A stretch of DNA of 64,000 nucleotides, taken from Grifola frondosa (lineage: Eukaryota > Basidiomycota > Agaricomycetes > Polyporales > Grifolaceae). A program made the position numbers and the translations under genes. A model generated the notes under the pieces. The model worked only from the letters and a program-made list of their open reading frames with translations. It had not been told where the DNA came from and ran no database searches. The stretch spans positions 372,001-436,000 of the forward strand of contig LUGG01000032.1 in the NCBI GenBank assembly GCA_001683735.1, written 5' to 3'. Shown piece by piece: positions 1 through 11,039 of the stretch (position 1 is its first letter; each line of letters begins with the position of its first letter).

Positions 1-2555
1 CTGATCGCTTACCACCCCAAATATTGAGAAGGAGGACGATGCCGGCAGTGAATAGCGCCATCTGCGATGTACAATCGCGGTCGTCAGAAACCCCACACCC
101 TACGGTCTATTGGGCCGTACCTGGTTGTGAAACAACGGCGCCGATCGCTTATACTGAATGTCGAGCACATGTGTGCACGATCGAGCTGCGTTGGTGCAGA
201 TGGCCAGAGACGGGAAGGAGAGAGGAGAAGGCTTGCGCGGAGAGGGTATAAACGGTCGGTGGACCGAAATCTGGAGCTGGTAATAGCTAGCGTAGAGGTG
301 AGCGGACTGATTCAAAAACAAAATGTTCTCTCTATTCGGGTCCCAACGTACTGGCGTCCAGATGTCCAAAGGAGATGAGCATGTGCGAGTTACACAAGAA
401 CGACAGAAGACATACGGTGATCCGGCACAGAATCAACCCATTTGTTTAAGGCTGAATCCAACTCCGCAACGATGTGTTGCTCCCACTGCTGACCCACGAA
501 ACCTAGTAGTGCTTTTGATTTGTTGATGGAATACTGTGTATGATATATGGTAAGATACAAACCACGTTGAGATGGATCGAGCCGCTTACGATGGTGCGCA
601 AAGCAAAGGCTAGAATCTGGTTCAGTCGCAGGCCGCAATTGAAGTAGGTAACCTTCGAAGGCTTTCCTGGGGGCTGTTTAAAGGCTAGGCTAGGATCAGG
701 ATTTTCCCAATACTCGTCGTCACACTCTAAAGGAAGATCAAGATCGAAGCTACAAACAGACATCAAGATCCACCGCAACTCCTAAGCAATGTGAAATCAT
801 ACTGACTCTTCGTCCTGGATAGCACACGGTCGCCCGAGAGCGCAGCTCGTGCTCCTGTCCATGAGAACAAGCGACCTAGATGTGCAAAGGACCAGACAGA
901 TAAATATGCCATATATACAAGGTTGCAAAATCTCACCAAAACGCGCGCTTCCACAATTCCTCCTCCACCGTGGGTACGGTATTATACACCTTTCTCCGGT
1001 GAGCACCCACGTCTTGCGCCATGCGGATTCCCACACCAATAATAGTCCAGCATGCTTGAGGCGCGGATGTACCTTGTAGGAACGTCGCGGTAAGCTGATC
1101 ATCGTGGATCCCTGCATCAGCAACTTTCCAGAAAGCCACGAAATATGACAGAGGCACTCACACAGTGTATTTGAAGGTCATACAGACGAGGAGGCGCTAG
1201 CAGGGACTTCCGGACCATCTGCACCTGTTGAAACCACTTCCAACCATTGGAATGGGTCGAAAGGAAGCCTTCTAAGAGGACCCGAGGGTCATCTGTAAAT
1301 CGCGAACCGTTCGCGCAGACCAGCAACACAACCGAGCCGAAGCCTTCGTCACGGAGATGTAGACCGTCCTTGATGCCTTTTTCGAAGGTCGGGCGGTGTA
1401 AGAGCGGCACGTAATCGTTCATGTTCACAAAGTAGAAATCAATCAGCAGGTCCAGCAAGTCAGGGGGAGGAAAGTCCCGGTGTGGAGGGAGGTCGTTCTG
1501 GATCGTAGCAGTCAACCACTGATAGCGCAAGACAAAACGATCAATAACGCTGCACCCCTGATAAACAGTTCAAGCCGTGCTCACCGGATGTAGACTCCAG
1601 TAGTTCTGACGGCCTCGTGACAATATAGAATGGGTGCGTGGGTCCACCGACTTTGGCAGCTCGACTCCCGTATATTCGTGTTTCAAATCCATCGCAGTCT
1701 GAAGAAACATCAGGCTACTGGACTTGCCAAAGAAACGCATGGAATTCGGATGAGGTTTCATCTTCCTAAAGTTTTGCACTATGGTGTGCTGTGCCACTAC
1801 CTCGTCGTCGCTTGGGTCAAGGTCCTCCGAATCCACAGGGGGATTGGCTGGTACAAGTGCCGAGGGTGCTGCCATGCCTGACGTAGAGGGTAGTTTGTAT
1901 GCGGCTTTGCCCATACTAGACCTCTCATTAGCACTCCTTTCTGCGTGCCATGTATTCCTATCGAAATGGCCTCCTAATTCTTTGGAGAAATCGGCATTCG
2001 GACAAAGCTGCAGTATAGAGATGAGGCATGTTGCAAGGAAGGCTTAATTAGGAGCAACACACGACCCACCTTGTTAAGCAGCCTCTCCATCTTCTCCAAC
2101 CGCGTCTCCAGACTCTCGACATATCTGATAAACCGCCATCAACCCGGTGCACGGATGCGCCAGTGTCATGACGCTTACCCCTTTGGAGGTCCCCGTTTCT
2201 ACTCGGGTATCAGCCTCCTCCCCGAACCGATACGCCGATCTGCTACGCACCTTGGCCGCTTCGACGTACGTGCACTCATAATTATAAGACACGCAATTCG
2301 AGCACCGGTTCTTCGGCATTTGGCCGCCATCGCCTTCAGAGCCTGCGTAAATTCGTGCGATCGCGCGGGGGACGAGACTTACATCGAACTGCGCTGCTGC
2401 GTTAGCTGGGGTGCGCATATATATACAGTACATGATCTGAGATTCTGCGCACTTTTCTTGCGTCTGCATACGTCGCACGCACGCTGGATGCGCCGCTTCT
2501 TCGCCCCCTGCGCAGCGCCGTCCGCATCGTTGTAGTCTTCTTCCTGTGAGGACAT
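1..2555 (-). CDS. Zn2Cys6 fungal-specific transcription factor, partial (3' end off the window)
   Basis: Binuclear zinc-cluster DNA-binding regulator expected to act in the nucleus. I could join 13 exons in one continuous frame (about 617 codons): 2453-2555, 2383-2388, 2251-2342, 2179-2198, 2070-2124, 1585-2007, 1162-1518, 937-1094, 807-875, 590-749, 416-533, 121-350 and 1-61. All introns are GT..AG and 40-67 nt long. The N-terminus carries a full cluster: CDVCRRKKIRC, 12 residues, CSNC, 6 residues, C. It is followed by a basic RGPPKG linker and a coiled-coil start (YVESLETRLEKMERLL). The middle carries the fungal transcription-factor domain (FLQGTSAPQACW, GIRMAQDVGAHRRK, ALGRPCAIQDED, DLPLECDDEYW). 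The start at 2555 gives a short acidic leader before the cluster. Unlike its neighbours the gene shows no frame break. Its target genes cannot be told from sequence. Confidence 0.93.
2383..2388 (-). other. 6-nt micro-exon completing the zinc cluster
   Basis: Six bases (TTCGAT on the coding strand) lie between a 64-nt intron (2389-2452, with a CTAAC branch-like site) and a 40-nt intron (2343-2382, donor GTAAGT). Only by including them does the protein read KKIRCS, restoring the third zinc-binding cysteine, whose codon is split between the micro-exon and the next exon. Skipping them keeps the frame but removes that cysteine. Confidence 0.85.
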
Positions 2556-3289
2556 AGTGGTAGGGAAGAGCGGGGCAGGCTCGTGGGACAGTGGGCAGGC
2601 CGAAGTTCGGAAGGACTGTAAAGAGTCGAGTCGTCGATCTCGGAGACGTATGCGCCCGGCATGCGCTTATTGGCGGCAGCGCGCTCCAAGAGTCCAGACA
2701 CTGATATTACACAGCCAAGGGGTGGAAGATGGAGTTTGATTGAGCTGCGCGACGTTCTGCCGGCGCTGTCACTGGCTGCGACCAACTGCGCATACAATTG
2801 AGTACAATATTCGTTCTCACACCGCGCACACAGCCCGAGCGTGTAAGGTACAATATGTACAGCGAGAACATCATTCTCGACGAAATATGTGGCTACTACT
2901 GGGACTATATACTACCGACGGCCAGTATTCGTACACATTATACACGGTATGCGTCGATGCGTGCAGGCGAGTGAGGAATGGAATGTGAGCGACGAGCCGA
3001 CCCACAATAACGGAGAGAGAGAATAACTTGAAGATGGAATCATGAGTACTATGCAATTGTGATGATGGAGGGACCGGGGACCGAGAGGGTGCGTCAGGAG
3101 GTACAGTACAACGCATGCAACATACTCCTGCCCGCATGCAATGAGGACCATTCAGATGAGCAGGACAAAGAGACCACAGAAATTAGAAGCGAACGGCTGG
3201 GAAAAAGAAAGTGAGAGTACCGAGAGCAAAGCATGATGATGGATGGTGATACAGCAATAAACCAAGAATATATATCCATGGCGAATGAA
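2556..3289. other. intergenic, divergent 5'/3' flank
   Basis: This stretch is the upstream region of the zinc-cluster gene and the 3' flank of the next minus-strand gene. Short open frames here lack coding bias and recognisable motifs. I see no RNA gene or repeat. Confidence 0.5.
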
Positions 3290-5715
3290 CTACCACCCCG
3301 CATAGTGGTAGTCATCTGCCCAACTACGATTGCGCATGGCACGGCGTTTACTTTCTTCCCTGTCATCTGCGCGTTCTCCACCATTCACGCGGCCATGCTG
3401 GTTCGCAGCCGACGTGTTGGCAGCAGGGTTGGCCGCGGTCAGCGGCCGCAAGCCACCGCCGAGCACTCCACGCCTCGCCGTCATGTTGATCTTGCTCACC
3501 TGCCGTTCCCACAGCAGGTTCCGGCGCAAACTTTCCGAGAGTTCCGTGGACAGCATCTGCCTTCGCGTCGTCCGCGGTGTCATTGGCGGCGCCGGCGCCG
3601 GCAGATTGTACGGATGGCCAAGCGGGATGGGGGCGGTGGCCACAGAAGGGAGGGACGGACGAACAGGCTGGTGATGGTGGGATGGCCCCCGATCAGAGTA
3701 TCTTCGACGATTCGGATCCGCAAGCGCCGCCAACTTCTGCTGAGCAATACTGCGCGATAACTGAATTTCGTTATCTGTGTTCTCCTCGCCGCTATCGCTA
3801 TCGTCCTCCAGTTCCTCGCCCTGTGGACGGCCCTTGGGACGATAGCCGCCATTGCCGTTGACATGTGTGGGCGGCGCCTGTGCAGTGACCTGCGCGGCGA
3901 GGGGGACAGCGGCGGAGCTCTTCGTCTCGCGACGATCGGGGTGAATCCGCCACCATGGCGGCCGAGCATCGTCATATCCTGTGTGGAGAAGCTGTTGCGG
4001 TACGGGTGGTTCGGGGGGAACAAATTGGGGTCGGGATTCAGAAGCTGGGAGAGAAGCCCCGATCGTGTCCGATTAAGGTTGGAATATGATCGCTTCGGGA
4101 CCTTCGCGAACATGTCTCGCTGTCGCTGTGCCTCCTCTGCTGCCTCGCGGAGACGTGCCTCTTCGCGCGCCCGCCGCTCCTTCTCCCCGGCCTCCGCAGC
4201 CTCGTCCTCAGACGCCCACTCCGAGTCGTCGTCCGTGTCCGTCTCGTACTCTGAAGAAGTGCTGATGACCACCCCGCGGCGAGGCGGGCCCGCGCCGTTG
4301 ATCTCGTTGGGCGGGTTCGGCGGCGGGTTAGCCGCGACTGTTTCCTTGTGTGGCGCGGGCTTCGACGGGGCACCCGTAGCACTTCGCGAGCCGTTCGAAG
4401 ACACGGAGCCGATATTGAACGTGGTCTTCTTCGGCTCCGCGGTGGGGCCCTTTCTTCTGGGCAGCAGCCTGCCGATGTCCATGTGAGTGCAATCGATGCT
4501 GGGCCGGGCGCACCGGAGCATGCCGTACGACCTCCTTGCTTTTCCGTGCCTGTCCCGAGCCTCGCTTGGACGCATGTCCGGCAGCCTCGGACTTGATATG
4601 GCTGGAGGTGCTGCTGGGACTCCGCTCCTGCACGTCCGACGACTTCGCCGACGTCGTCCGAGGAGTCTCCTGCGGCGAGCTTCCGTCTGGGGACCCCGCC
4701 TGCTGCAGATAGAATCGTCGGTCGGACGGTTTAAGAGTGTCGTCGTTACGCGGTTTCGGCTGTTCCGACGTTATTCCACGTGACGACGAAGATGCTGCGG
4801 GTGCCGTGGCGATCGCCGGTGGCAGGGCTGGTTTTGTCATGGGAGCGGCGCTAGTCAGTAACGCGGGGCAGGCGGCGGGGGTAGCAGGTGAGTGCTAATC
4901 CGTGCGGAGGGGCTGGGGACGGCGAGGGGGGATGGGAGATGTGCGGGGTAGCCGGAGGGGTGGGATGTGGGGTGGGTTGACCACGACCACGCGTGGGCAC
5001 CAGATGGGGGTGTGGCAGGGAGTTGGACCGTGGGTAATGCTACTACGGGTCGCGGCTGAGCGATGTGTGGCAGCGTCGGTCGGTCCTCCCCAAAGGAAGA
5101 CGGCAAGTGCAGCGGCACATCGAGCTTGCCCGGTAAGATGTCCAGAATCATTTTTCCGACGCCCAGAGAGCCATGTGACTTTGTTCGCTCCATGGGGACG
5201 CTCGCGATGCTTAGTCGACGACCAGCGGAGAAAACGGTCGGCGTAGGGGTGTTTCCGTGCCAGGAGTGCGCCGTTGTCATATCGGCGGTGGGCTCGAGCA
5301 ACGTCTGCGTATTTGTGCTGGAAGAAATTTTAGTACGAATGCTAGGGTAGGGGCGATAATTGGAGGCGCACCTTGCTGGAAGGCGATGCCATCTTCCGAT
5401 ACTGGCGTGATTGGAGAAGGACTTCGTTTCTCTGAAAGAGGTGGAGATAAGGACCCGGGGAGGATGACGGCGAGTGGTGAGATGCGGCCATTTCCCGGTA
5501 CCAGAGGCGCCAAGAGATGTTCTCGAGGCGCCGCCCGTCCTTGAGAGATTCCTTACATTTTGTGAATACTAGGCAGGGGATGAGCGATGCAGACTACGCA
5601 GATAGCATCGAGGGTACGTACGGGCCCATAGGCCGGATAGCGCGTCTTCGCCCTCGAGGTCCTTGACCGCGTCGGCGGCGACGGATAAGATAGGCGACGG
5701 AAAATGAGCGATCAT
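3290..5715 (-). CDS. AreA-GATA-like (DUF1752) / DUF3295 nitrogen-regulator-type protein, frame-disrupted
   Basis: Exon 1 (5622-5715) starts MIAHFPSPILSVAADAV. After a 53-nt intron (5569-5621) exon 2 continues LFTKCKESLKDGRRLENISW, the hallmark of the AreA GATA-like domain (PF08550). Further on come a Ser/Pro-rich stretch, VGKMILDILPGKLDVP, an acidic EWASEDE segment, SGLLSQLLNPDPNLFPPNHP and the C-terminal block MTPRTTRRQMLSTELSESL, as in DUF3295 proteins. The stop lies at 3290 after DDYHYAGW. Family members are linked to nitrogen and TOR-type regulation in fungi, and they have no zinc finger of their own. Near 4470 and 3930 the reading frame changes with no convincing intron, as if single bases were missing. 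The intron around 5305-5371 is my best guess. Domain identity is firm; exact exons are not. Confidence 0.8.
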
Positions 5716-7628
5716 GATTGTGCGTGCTATAGCTGACAGAGTGAGAATACAACGAGGCGAAAAGAAAGCAGAGACGAGGGCGGGCGGGGTAGCAGCTGCG
5801 AGGGGATTGAGGCGCAGGAGGAGTAGATAGCTAGGAAATCGCGTTCCGTCGGCGTTCAGGGACGGGGAGGGCTGGTATCGGTCGGGCGAGGACCGATGTC
5901 GATGAGGAGCCTCCGTGGGGACGACGAGAGCGGTGGTGGGGCTCGGTGGGACGGCGGGGGGAGGGGCTGGAGGGAGTCGGTGGCCGTTTGTGATGAAGAG
6001 CGGTGAGACCTGGCAGAGCCTGGCAGATGCAGTTTGTTGAAACGCTCCTGGCTCGCGATTTGGCTGTAGCACGGGCCGCACGCCGCAGCCACAGAAATCA
6101 CATTCCGAAAAGCAGCAGCTGCCTAATCCGGCCATCTGGCACGAAATTAATTTCTCCGTTGGGCAACCGGCAGGAATCCGGCAGTCCCCGGGAGGCAGCG
6201 AGGCAGCGATTCGCCACATCGCCGGAGTCATGTGCCATCGCGCCAGCCAACCGCAGCCGTCCCCCGCGTCCTCCAGCGACTTACGTGAACTCACACCATC
6301 CCTTCCATGTCCGTCTCGTACCCTCCTGCTGTCTCCCATGACCTCGCAGAATCTCCACGCTTCCTCCAGCTGGCATCCTCCATGCCACCCCAGATACAGC
6401 TCCCAGGCTCTCCCAGGGCTCCGAGCCATCTTCGAACTCAGAACCCATCTGTCCAAGCAGAAATGAAACCATGTCCCCTCCGACGTGCGCCACTCCAGAG
6501 TTCTCTCGACGTGACGAGGCGCCGTGCTCGTGCTCAGCCTATAATATCGCGGCATCGCGCCTCCGCGTCGCCCCTTTCCAAACTAGAAGCAGGGGCTGCT
6601 TCTGTTGAAACTGATGATGTACCAGTGCCGTCAACAGCGTACTTGGCAACAGTCCTTCTTACGAAGCGCTGGACCCATACGTCTTTGTGCTAATAATTTA
6701 AGTTGCAGTGGCGGGATATTTTTGCAATTGCAAGCGGCGACTCCTGCATGCGATACTTGCCACTGGAGATACCCTCCGCCACTCACAACGCACGATCGCA
6801 AACCAGGAGTATCAAAGGAACATCGTACTGCAGCAGCCACAAGTTGCTAACGTTACAGTGGCTTACGAGCCTCTCGCAGCATTTACCTCCGGTTCATCCT
6901 GGCCCCGCAGCGACCAATAATATTCTGGCGCCGAGGACGCGACAGAGCGCGACTGTCGAACTCGTCGTCGATCGCGCAAAGCCTAAATTCTTAGTAGAAG
7001 CCTAAAGGCACATTCCTCAACCGGCGCATGCCACGCGCAGCTTCGTTCGCCTCTGCACTGCATAGGGTACCGGTTACCTATCGACGAACCCACCAGTCCG
7101 ACATTCGTGGAGCCCCACCCTCCATCTCAGCATGCGTGAACCCACACTGCCCCGAATGCGCGATACCGGGTCCGAAATGCCATTCCTGAAGTCCAAATAA
7201 TCCATCCACAAGCACATGCATACATACTGATATACTGACAACATGGAGTTACAAATCTACACTGCGACTGTCACTGCGCCGGACGTCGCCACATCCGCAC
7301 GAGCTGACACCCCTCCGCAAGCGACGCGTCCGTGCGCGCTCCGTACGTACGTACTGATATCCGGTGCATATGTGTCTTCTGGTCGCAGCGGCGCAACGCA
7401 CCCAGAGCCCGGGCGCGCTGCGCCGGCGAATCGGTGGCGTGCGAGTGACGTGCAGCAGATGGATGCGGGCGCGGGCGTGGATGGTGATGCATGATGTCGT
7501 GCTGAATTTGCGAATCAGGTGCACGTATTCCGGGAACTGAGCTGGCGCGGAGTGAGCGAGGCGACGGGCACATACGGGAGAGGCAGTCCACGCACCGAGG
7601 GACGCATGGCACGCGTCGGCTATGTATA
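5716..7628. other. intergenic, no supported gene
   Basis: Long open frames on both strands are present only because the sequence is GC-rich. None shows family motifs or consistent codon bias. It probably contains the 5' region of the DUF3295-type gene and the 3' flank of the zinc-finger gene. Confidence 0.4.
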
Positions 7629-9175
7629 TTATGGGTGGTCAGCGGAGGAAGGGTCGACGGTGCATGTGCCCTTCTCGAGATGATATTTTAGTCCGTTGGG
7701 TTGAGGTACGACTGCGTGCGAAGGGAGCCGTCATCAGCATCAGCACCAGCCGAGCCCCACAATTGATCACGTCGCCTCACCTTTGAGCAGCCCGCGCGCT
7801 GAAAGCGAAGAACGAAGAACGAAGAACGAGCGTCAGCACAGGAAGCACCGTTCTCGGCGAGGCACAAGACTAACCGGGCACTTGTATGCCTTCTCCCTAT
7901 CGCGCTTCTTCCCGGACACGCCGCGCTCGCCCCCGCGGCGTTCTCTCCCTCGGTGACGCCCGCGATCCGCGTATTGATCTTCCCCATGGGGCCGGCGTCC
8001 CCCGTTCCTCGCTCTCTCCCCGCCAGCGCAGCCCCATTACCCCGCACGGACGCCTGCGGGCGCCCAGCGGGAACTGCACCGCGGCTTCACGCAGAGCAGC
8101 GACGGCGGGAGGCACATCGGCTCGGGCGAGGCGGAGCCGGAGCCGGAGGGCGACGAGAGCGTGGTGTCGTGTCGAGTGGGTCAAAGTCCATCATCACGTC
8201 CATGTCTGGGGCCTCCGATGGGGGCCCCGGCTGGGGTAGCTGAGGACGACGCTGGTGTATGCGCTGCGGTCGTCGGAGGCGGAGGCGGGGGCCCGGGCTG
8301 TGGGCAGGGGTAGACGGGGCGGCCGTCGCGGCCGATGACGACGACGTGGGCTTCTTCGAAGTGGTCGATGAGCTCGTGGAGGTCGGCGAGGAGAGCCCGC
8401 AGCAGGAGAAGTCAGAGCACTGTGGACGCGCCCGTGAATGTCAGTGTGTGCCGTGCAGTGTATGACATCGGAGGCCTGAGAAATAGTTCTGTGTTCGGAG
8501 CGTGTGTCGCAGGAGAGACGTGATGGGAGCTTCCGTGCATAATGCATGTGGTCGCGGTGACTGCAAGTCAAGGGCAGTACCTGTGGCGCGCGCTGTGTCC
8601 TCGTCGAGCGACTGGCGCGAACGCCTGTGATGCGACGCCACCGCGTACGAATGAACGAGCGGCGTCTATGCACAAATATTGTCCGATCGCCATCGGTCAT
8701 CAAAGAACGACGAACATGATCTGGGCGACTTCACACGACGCGACGTTGCGCGGCTGCGATCTGACGGGAGCCGCTAGCTATGGAGACGCGTTCTGATAGA
8801 AATTGGCCAGCTACGCCACACGGGTTTCGCATTGTCCGCCCTGGCTGTCGCGTTGTATGGCGCGACTGACGGGTGCTCACGAGACCTAAAGGTTTTCGAT
8901 GGGGAAGCGACCCGCGCTCCGCTGAGGAGATGAAAGGAACAGGAACACGGCTTACGAATTTTGTTCGAGAGACGCGAGGTGGCGGTAGTTGGACTCGATG
9001 CTCGAGGGGCCGAACAAAGAGGGCGAAGACGCGAACGATCGCGATGAGTGGAAGGACGAGCTGAGTGGCCACGGGTGCGCCGAGACGGAGCTGTAGACGC
9101 AGGGTGAGGTCAAGCTGGGAAGGCCGAGATGGGCGCGAGTGGAAGTACTTACTCGAGAGGCTCGCTCCAGCTCAT
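7629..9175 (-). CDS. SFP1-like C2H2 zinc-finger protein, frame-disrupted
   Basis: Exon 1 (9153-9175) reads MSWSEPL and joins in phase to a Ser-rich exon (8956-9090) ending SIESNYRHLASLEQNS. An exon beginning at 8419 reads CSDFSCCGL and then, one frame over, DLHELIDHFEEAHVVVIG, which together form the atypical first finger seen in fungal SFP1-like regulators. An acidic MDVMMDFDPLD stretch and SGSGSASPEPMCLPPSLL follow. The C-terminus is built from an 18-nt exon (7781-7798, RAGCSK) and a last exon (7629-7711) reading SYLNP and, one frame over, NGLKYHLEKGTC, a second C2H2 finger. The stop is at 7629-7631. At least three frame jumps, near 7698, 8161 and 8393, fit single missing bases. SFP1-type factors control ribosome and growth genes in yeast; that role here is inference. 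Confidence 0.6.
7806..7830. repeat. short tandem repeat (GAACGAA-type)
   Basis: A 7-nt unit close to GAAGAAC is repeated three times inside the presumed last intron of the zinc-finger gene. Confidence 0.6.
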
Positions 9176-11039
9176 TGTTGTCGGGGAAGTTCTGGTGTCG
9201 TCGTGTGATGGGAACGGGGGGACGCAGACGTCGGAGGCAGACGCGGGAGAGTGAAGGGGGCTGGGCTGCATGCTGATCAAAGGCGGTGTGATATACAGCA
9301 GCTGCTGGACGGAGAATCGCAGATGGAAGGCGCCGCGATGGAAGACAAAGGTGACAAGTTCCGAGACAAGGCGGAAGTAGAGCGAACAGGGCGATCGAGC
9401 ACGCGCTGCTGGCGTGCACACGAATGCGGCGTGGCGACAGACGCGAGCTCACAGCAGAAGCGTGTCGCCACGATCGTCGCCGGCGTCTGCACCGCGGCCA
9501 TCGTCATGTGAGCACTAGCTCCGTCCCCGAGGTTACCCACATCCCAAGCTGCCGATGCTCTGCCCGGCCTGCGCGTGGAGAACTCTGCACCAAATGCGTC
9601 GGGCGCGAGTGGCAGCCGAATACGTACTGCAGGCGAGGATGCGCCGCGGAGAACCACGACAGCCTCGACCGAAGTGCGGCACCAATATACACTTTCCTAA
9701 TCTGGACCGAGTGGATTCAATGCCCAAGTTAGTAGCATCGGTGCCAGGGCGAGTCCACGACTTTGAAAGAACATGTTTACAACATGGGAAAACAACAAAA
9801 CGAGACTCGTGAGGAACGACTGGCTAAAAGCTCTCATGGTCATATAGAACACTGGTAGGGCGAACTCACCACATTCCACATCGACATAAAGTCACAGGAC
9901 CATGAAAGTCTGCTCCATAAAGCACAGCGTTTAGCAGGATTTCAATTAAGCTTCAACTTCAGCGCGGAGGCGCTCCATTCGATGGATATTGGGCCTGTAA
10001 AAAGCGAAAGAAAATGCTCGCGTGACTCGTGGTATGGTATGGAACAACACCTCGAGACTGCTCACGGATACGAATGGGACATTTCTGCAGCATGGTAGAT
10101 CTCGTTTAGAATTGGGCTAGCAAAAAATGGAAAGGCAGGATATGAGTCGGGTTAAAGAGCGAAGAGAGCGCGTCGTACCGTAACTGACATCCTACCCGCG
10201 GATTATTGATTTCCGGCTGTCAACCACACAAGCGAGAGGCTCAGGATGGAGTGATTACCCACCTTGGGAGAGGCGGAAGTAGAACCAGGCTCGAGCACTG
10301 AGTGGTTCGATGTGCCAAGTCTCACTCGAAAATAGTGCAAATTAGTCCATAAGAATACCCGTGGTGAAAGCGAGGAGAACGAGGGCGTGCAGAGTAATCA
10401 GCCAACTGGGCATGTCGGCATATGTCTAACATCGATTCGGACTTTGACTAGCGACTTTTTATGAAGGTGGTATTTTGTAGCAGGCTGCGGGAAGAGGTAC
10501 ATAACCGGCCCGGTGTCAGATGATAGCTATATCGGGCAGGAAAGTTGCCAAATCGGGCAATCATGCTATGTCGTCTTCAACATTTCAGCTTCTCAGTATA
10601 TATGGCCGTCGACGAGCCGTCTGTGATTCACTGACATCAACACTACCATAAAACTACATACCAGTGTCGTTCTTGCGACCTCTCTTTCTCCCCTCCTCTT
10701 TGCCGGACCCTGATTATAGTCCACCTTGACCTTTCCACACGTTGATAGTAATTGGACGCCCTCTCTGCTATCCATTCAGGCTCATCTTGGAGGCAATACC
10801 TGGAGCATGTTGAAATTCGCGCACGGTGAGTGACGGTTTCGGAGCGGAGGGGCGACGGTGTGGTTGCGTCATAGGAGAGATGGAAGATAAGATAAGGAGG
10901 CGGGCCGGGATATGATCGGTGAGGAGACCGAGAATTATGCAGCAGGGAGACGTTGTCGACTTGTTGACGACGACTTCTTTAGTAGCTTTTAGTCAAGGCA
11001 AGTCATCTCCCCGCACGGCTCCATCGACCTCCGCCCGTC
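9176..11039. other. intergenic, no supported gene
   Basis: This is upstream sequence shared by the divergent zinc-finger (minus) and epimerase (plus) genes. Frames in 9176-9660 are GC-driven, and 9880-10900 has many stops and no motif. Confidence 0.4.

Noticed and set aside
5569..6555. 328-codon minus-strand frame as a separate gene
   Set aside because: Only its 3' end (5622-5715) matches a family, and that part is exon 1 of the AreA-GATA/DUF3295 gene; the upstream part lacks motifs.
8194..8703. 169-codon minus-strand Arg-rich frame
   Set aside because: It overlaps the zinc-finger gene in a different frame; the Arg/Pro/Thr-rich composition is typical of an out-of-frame GC-rich exon.
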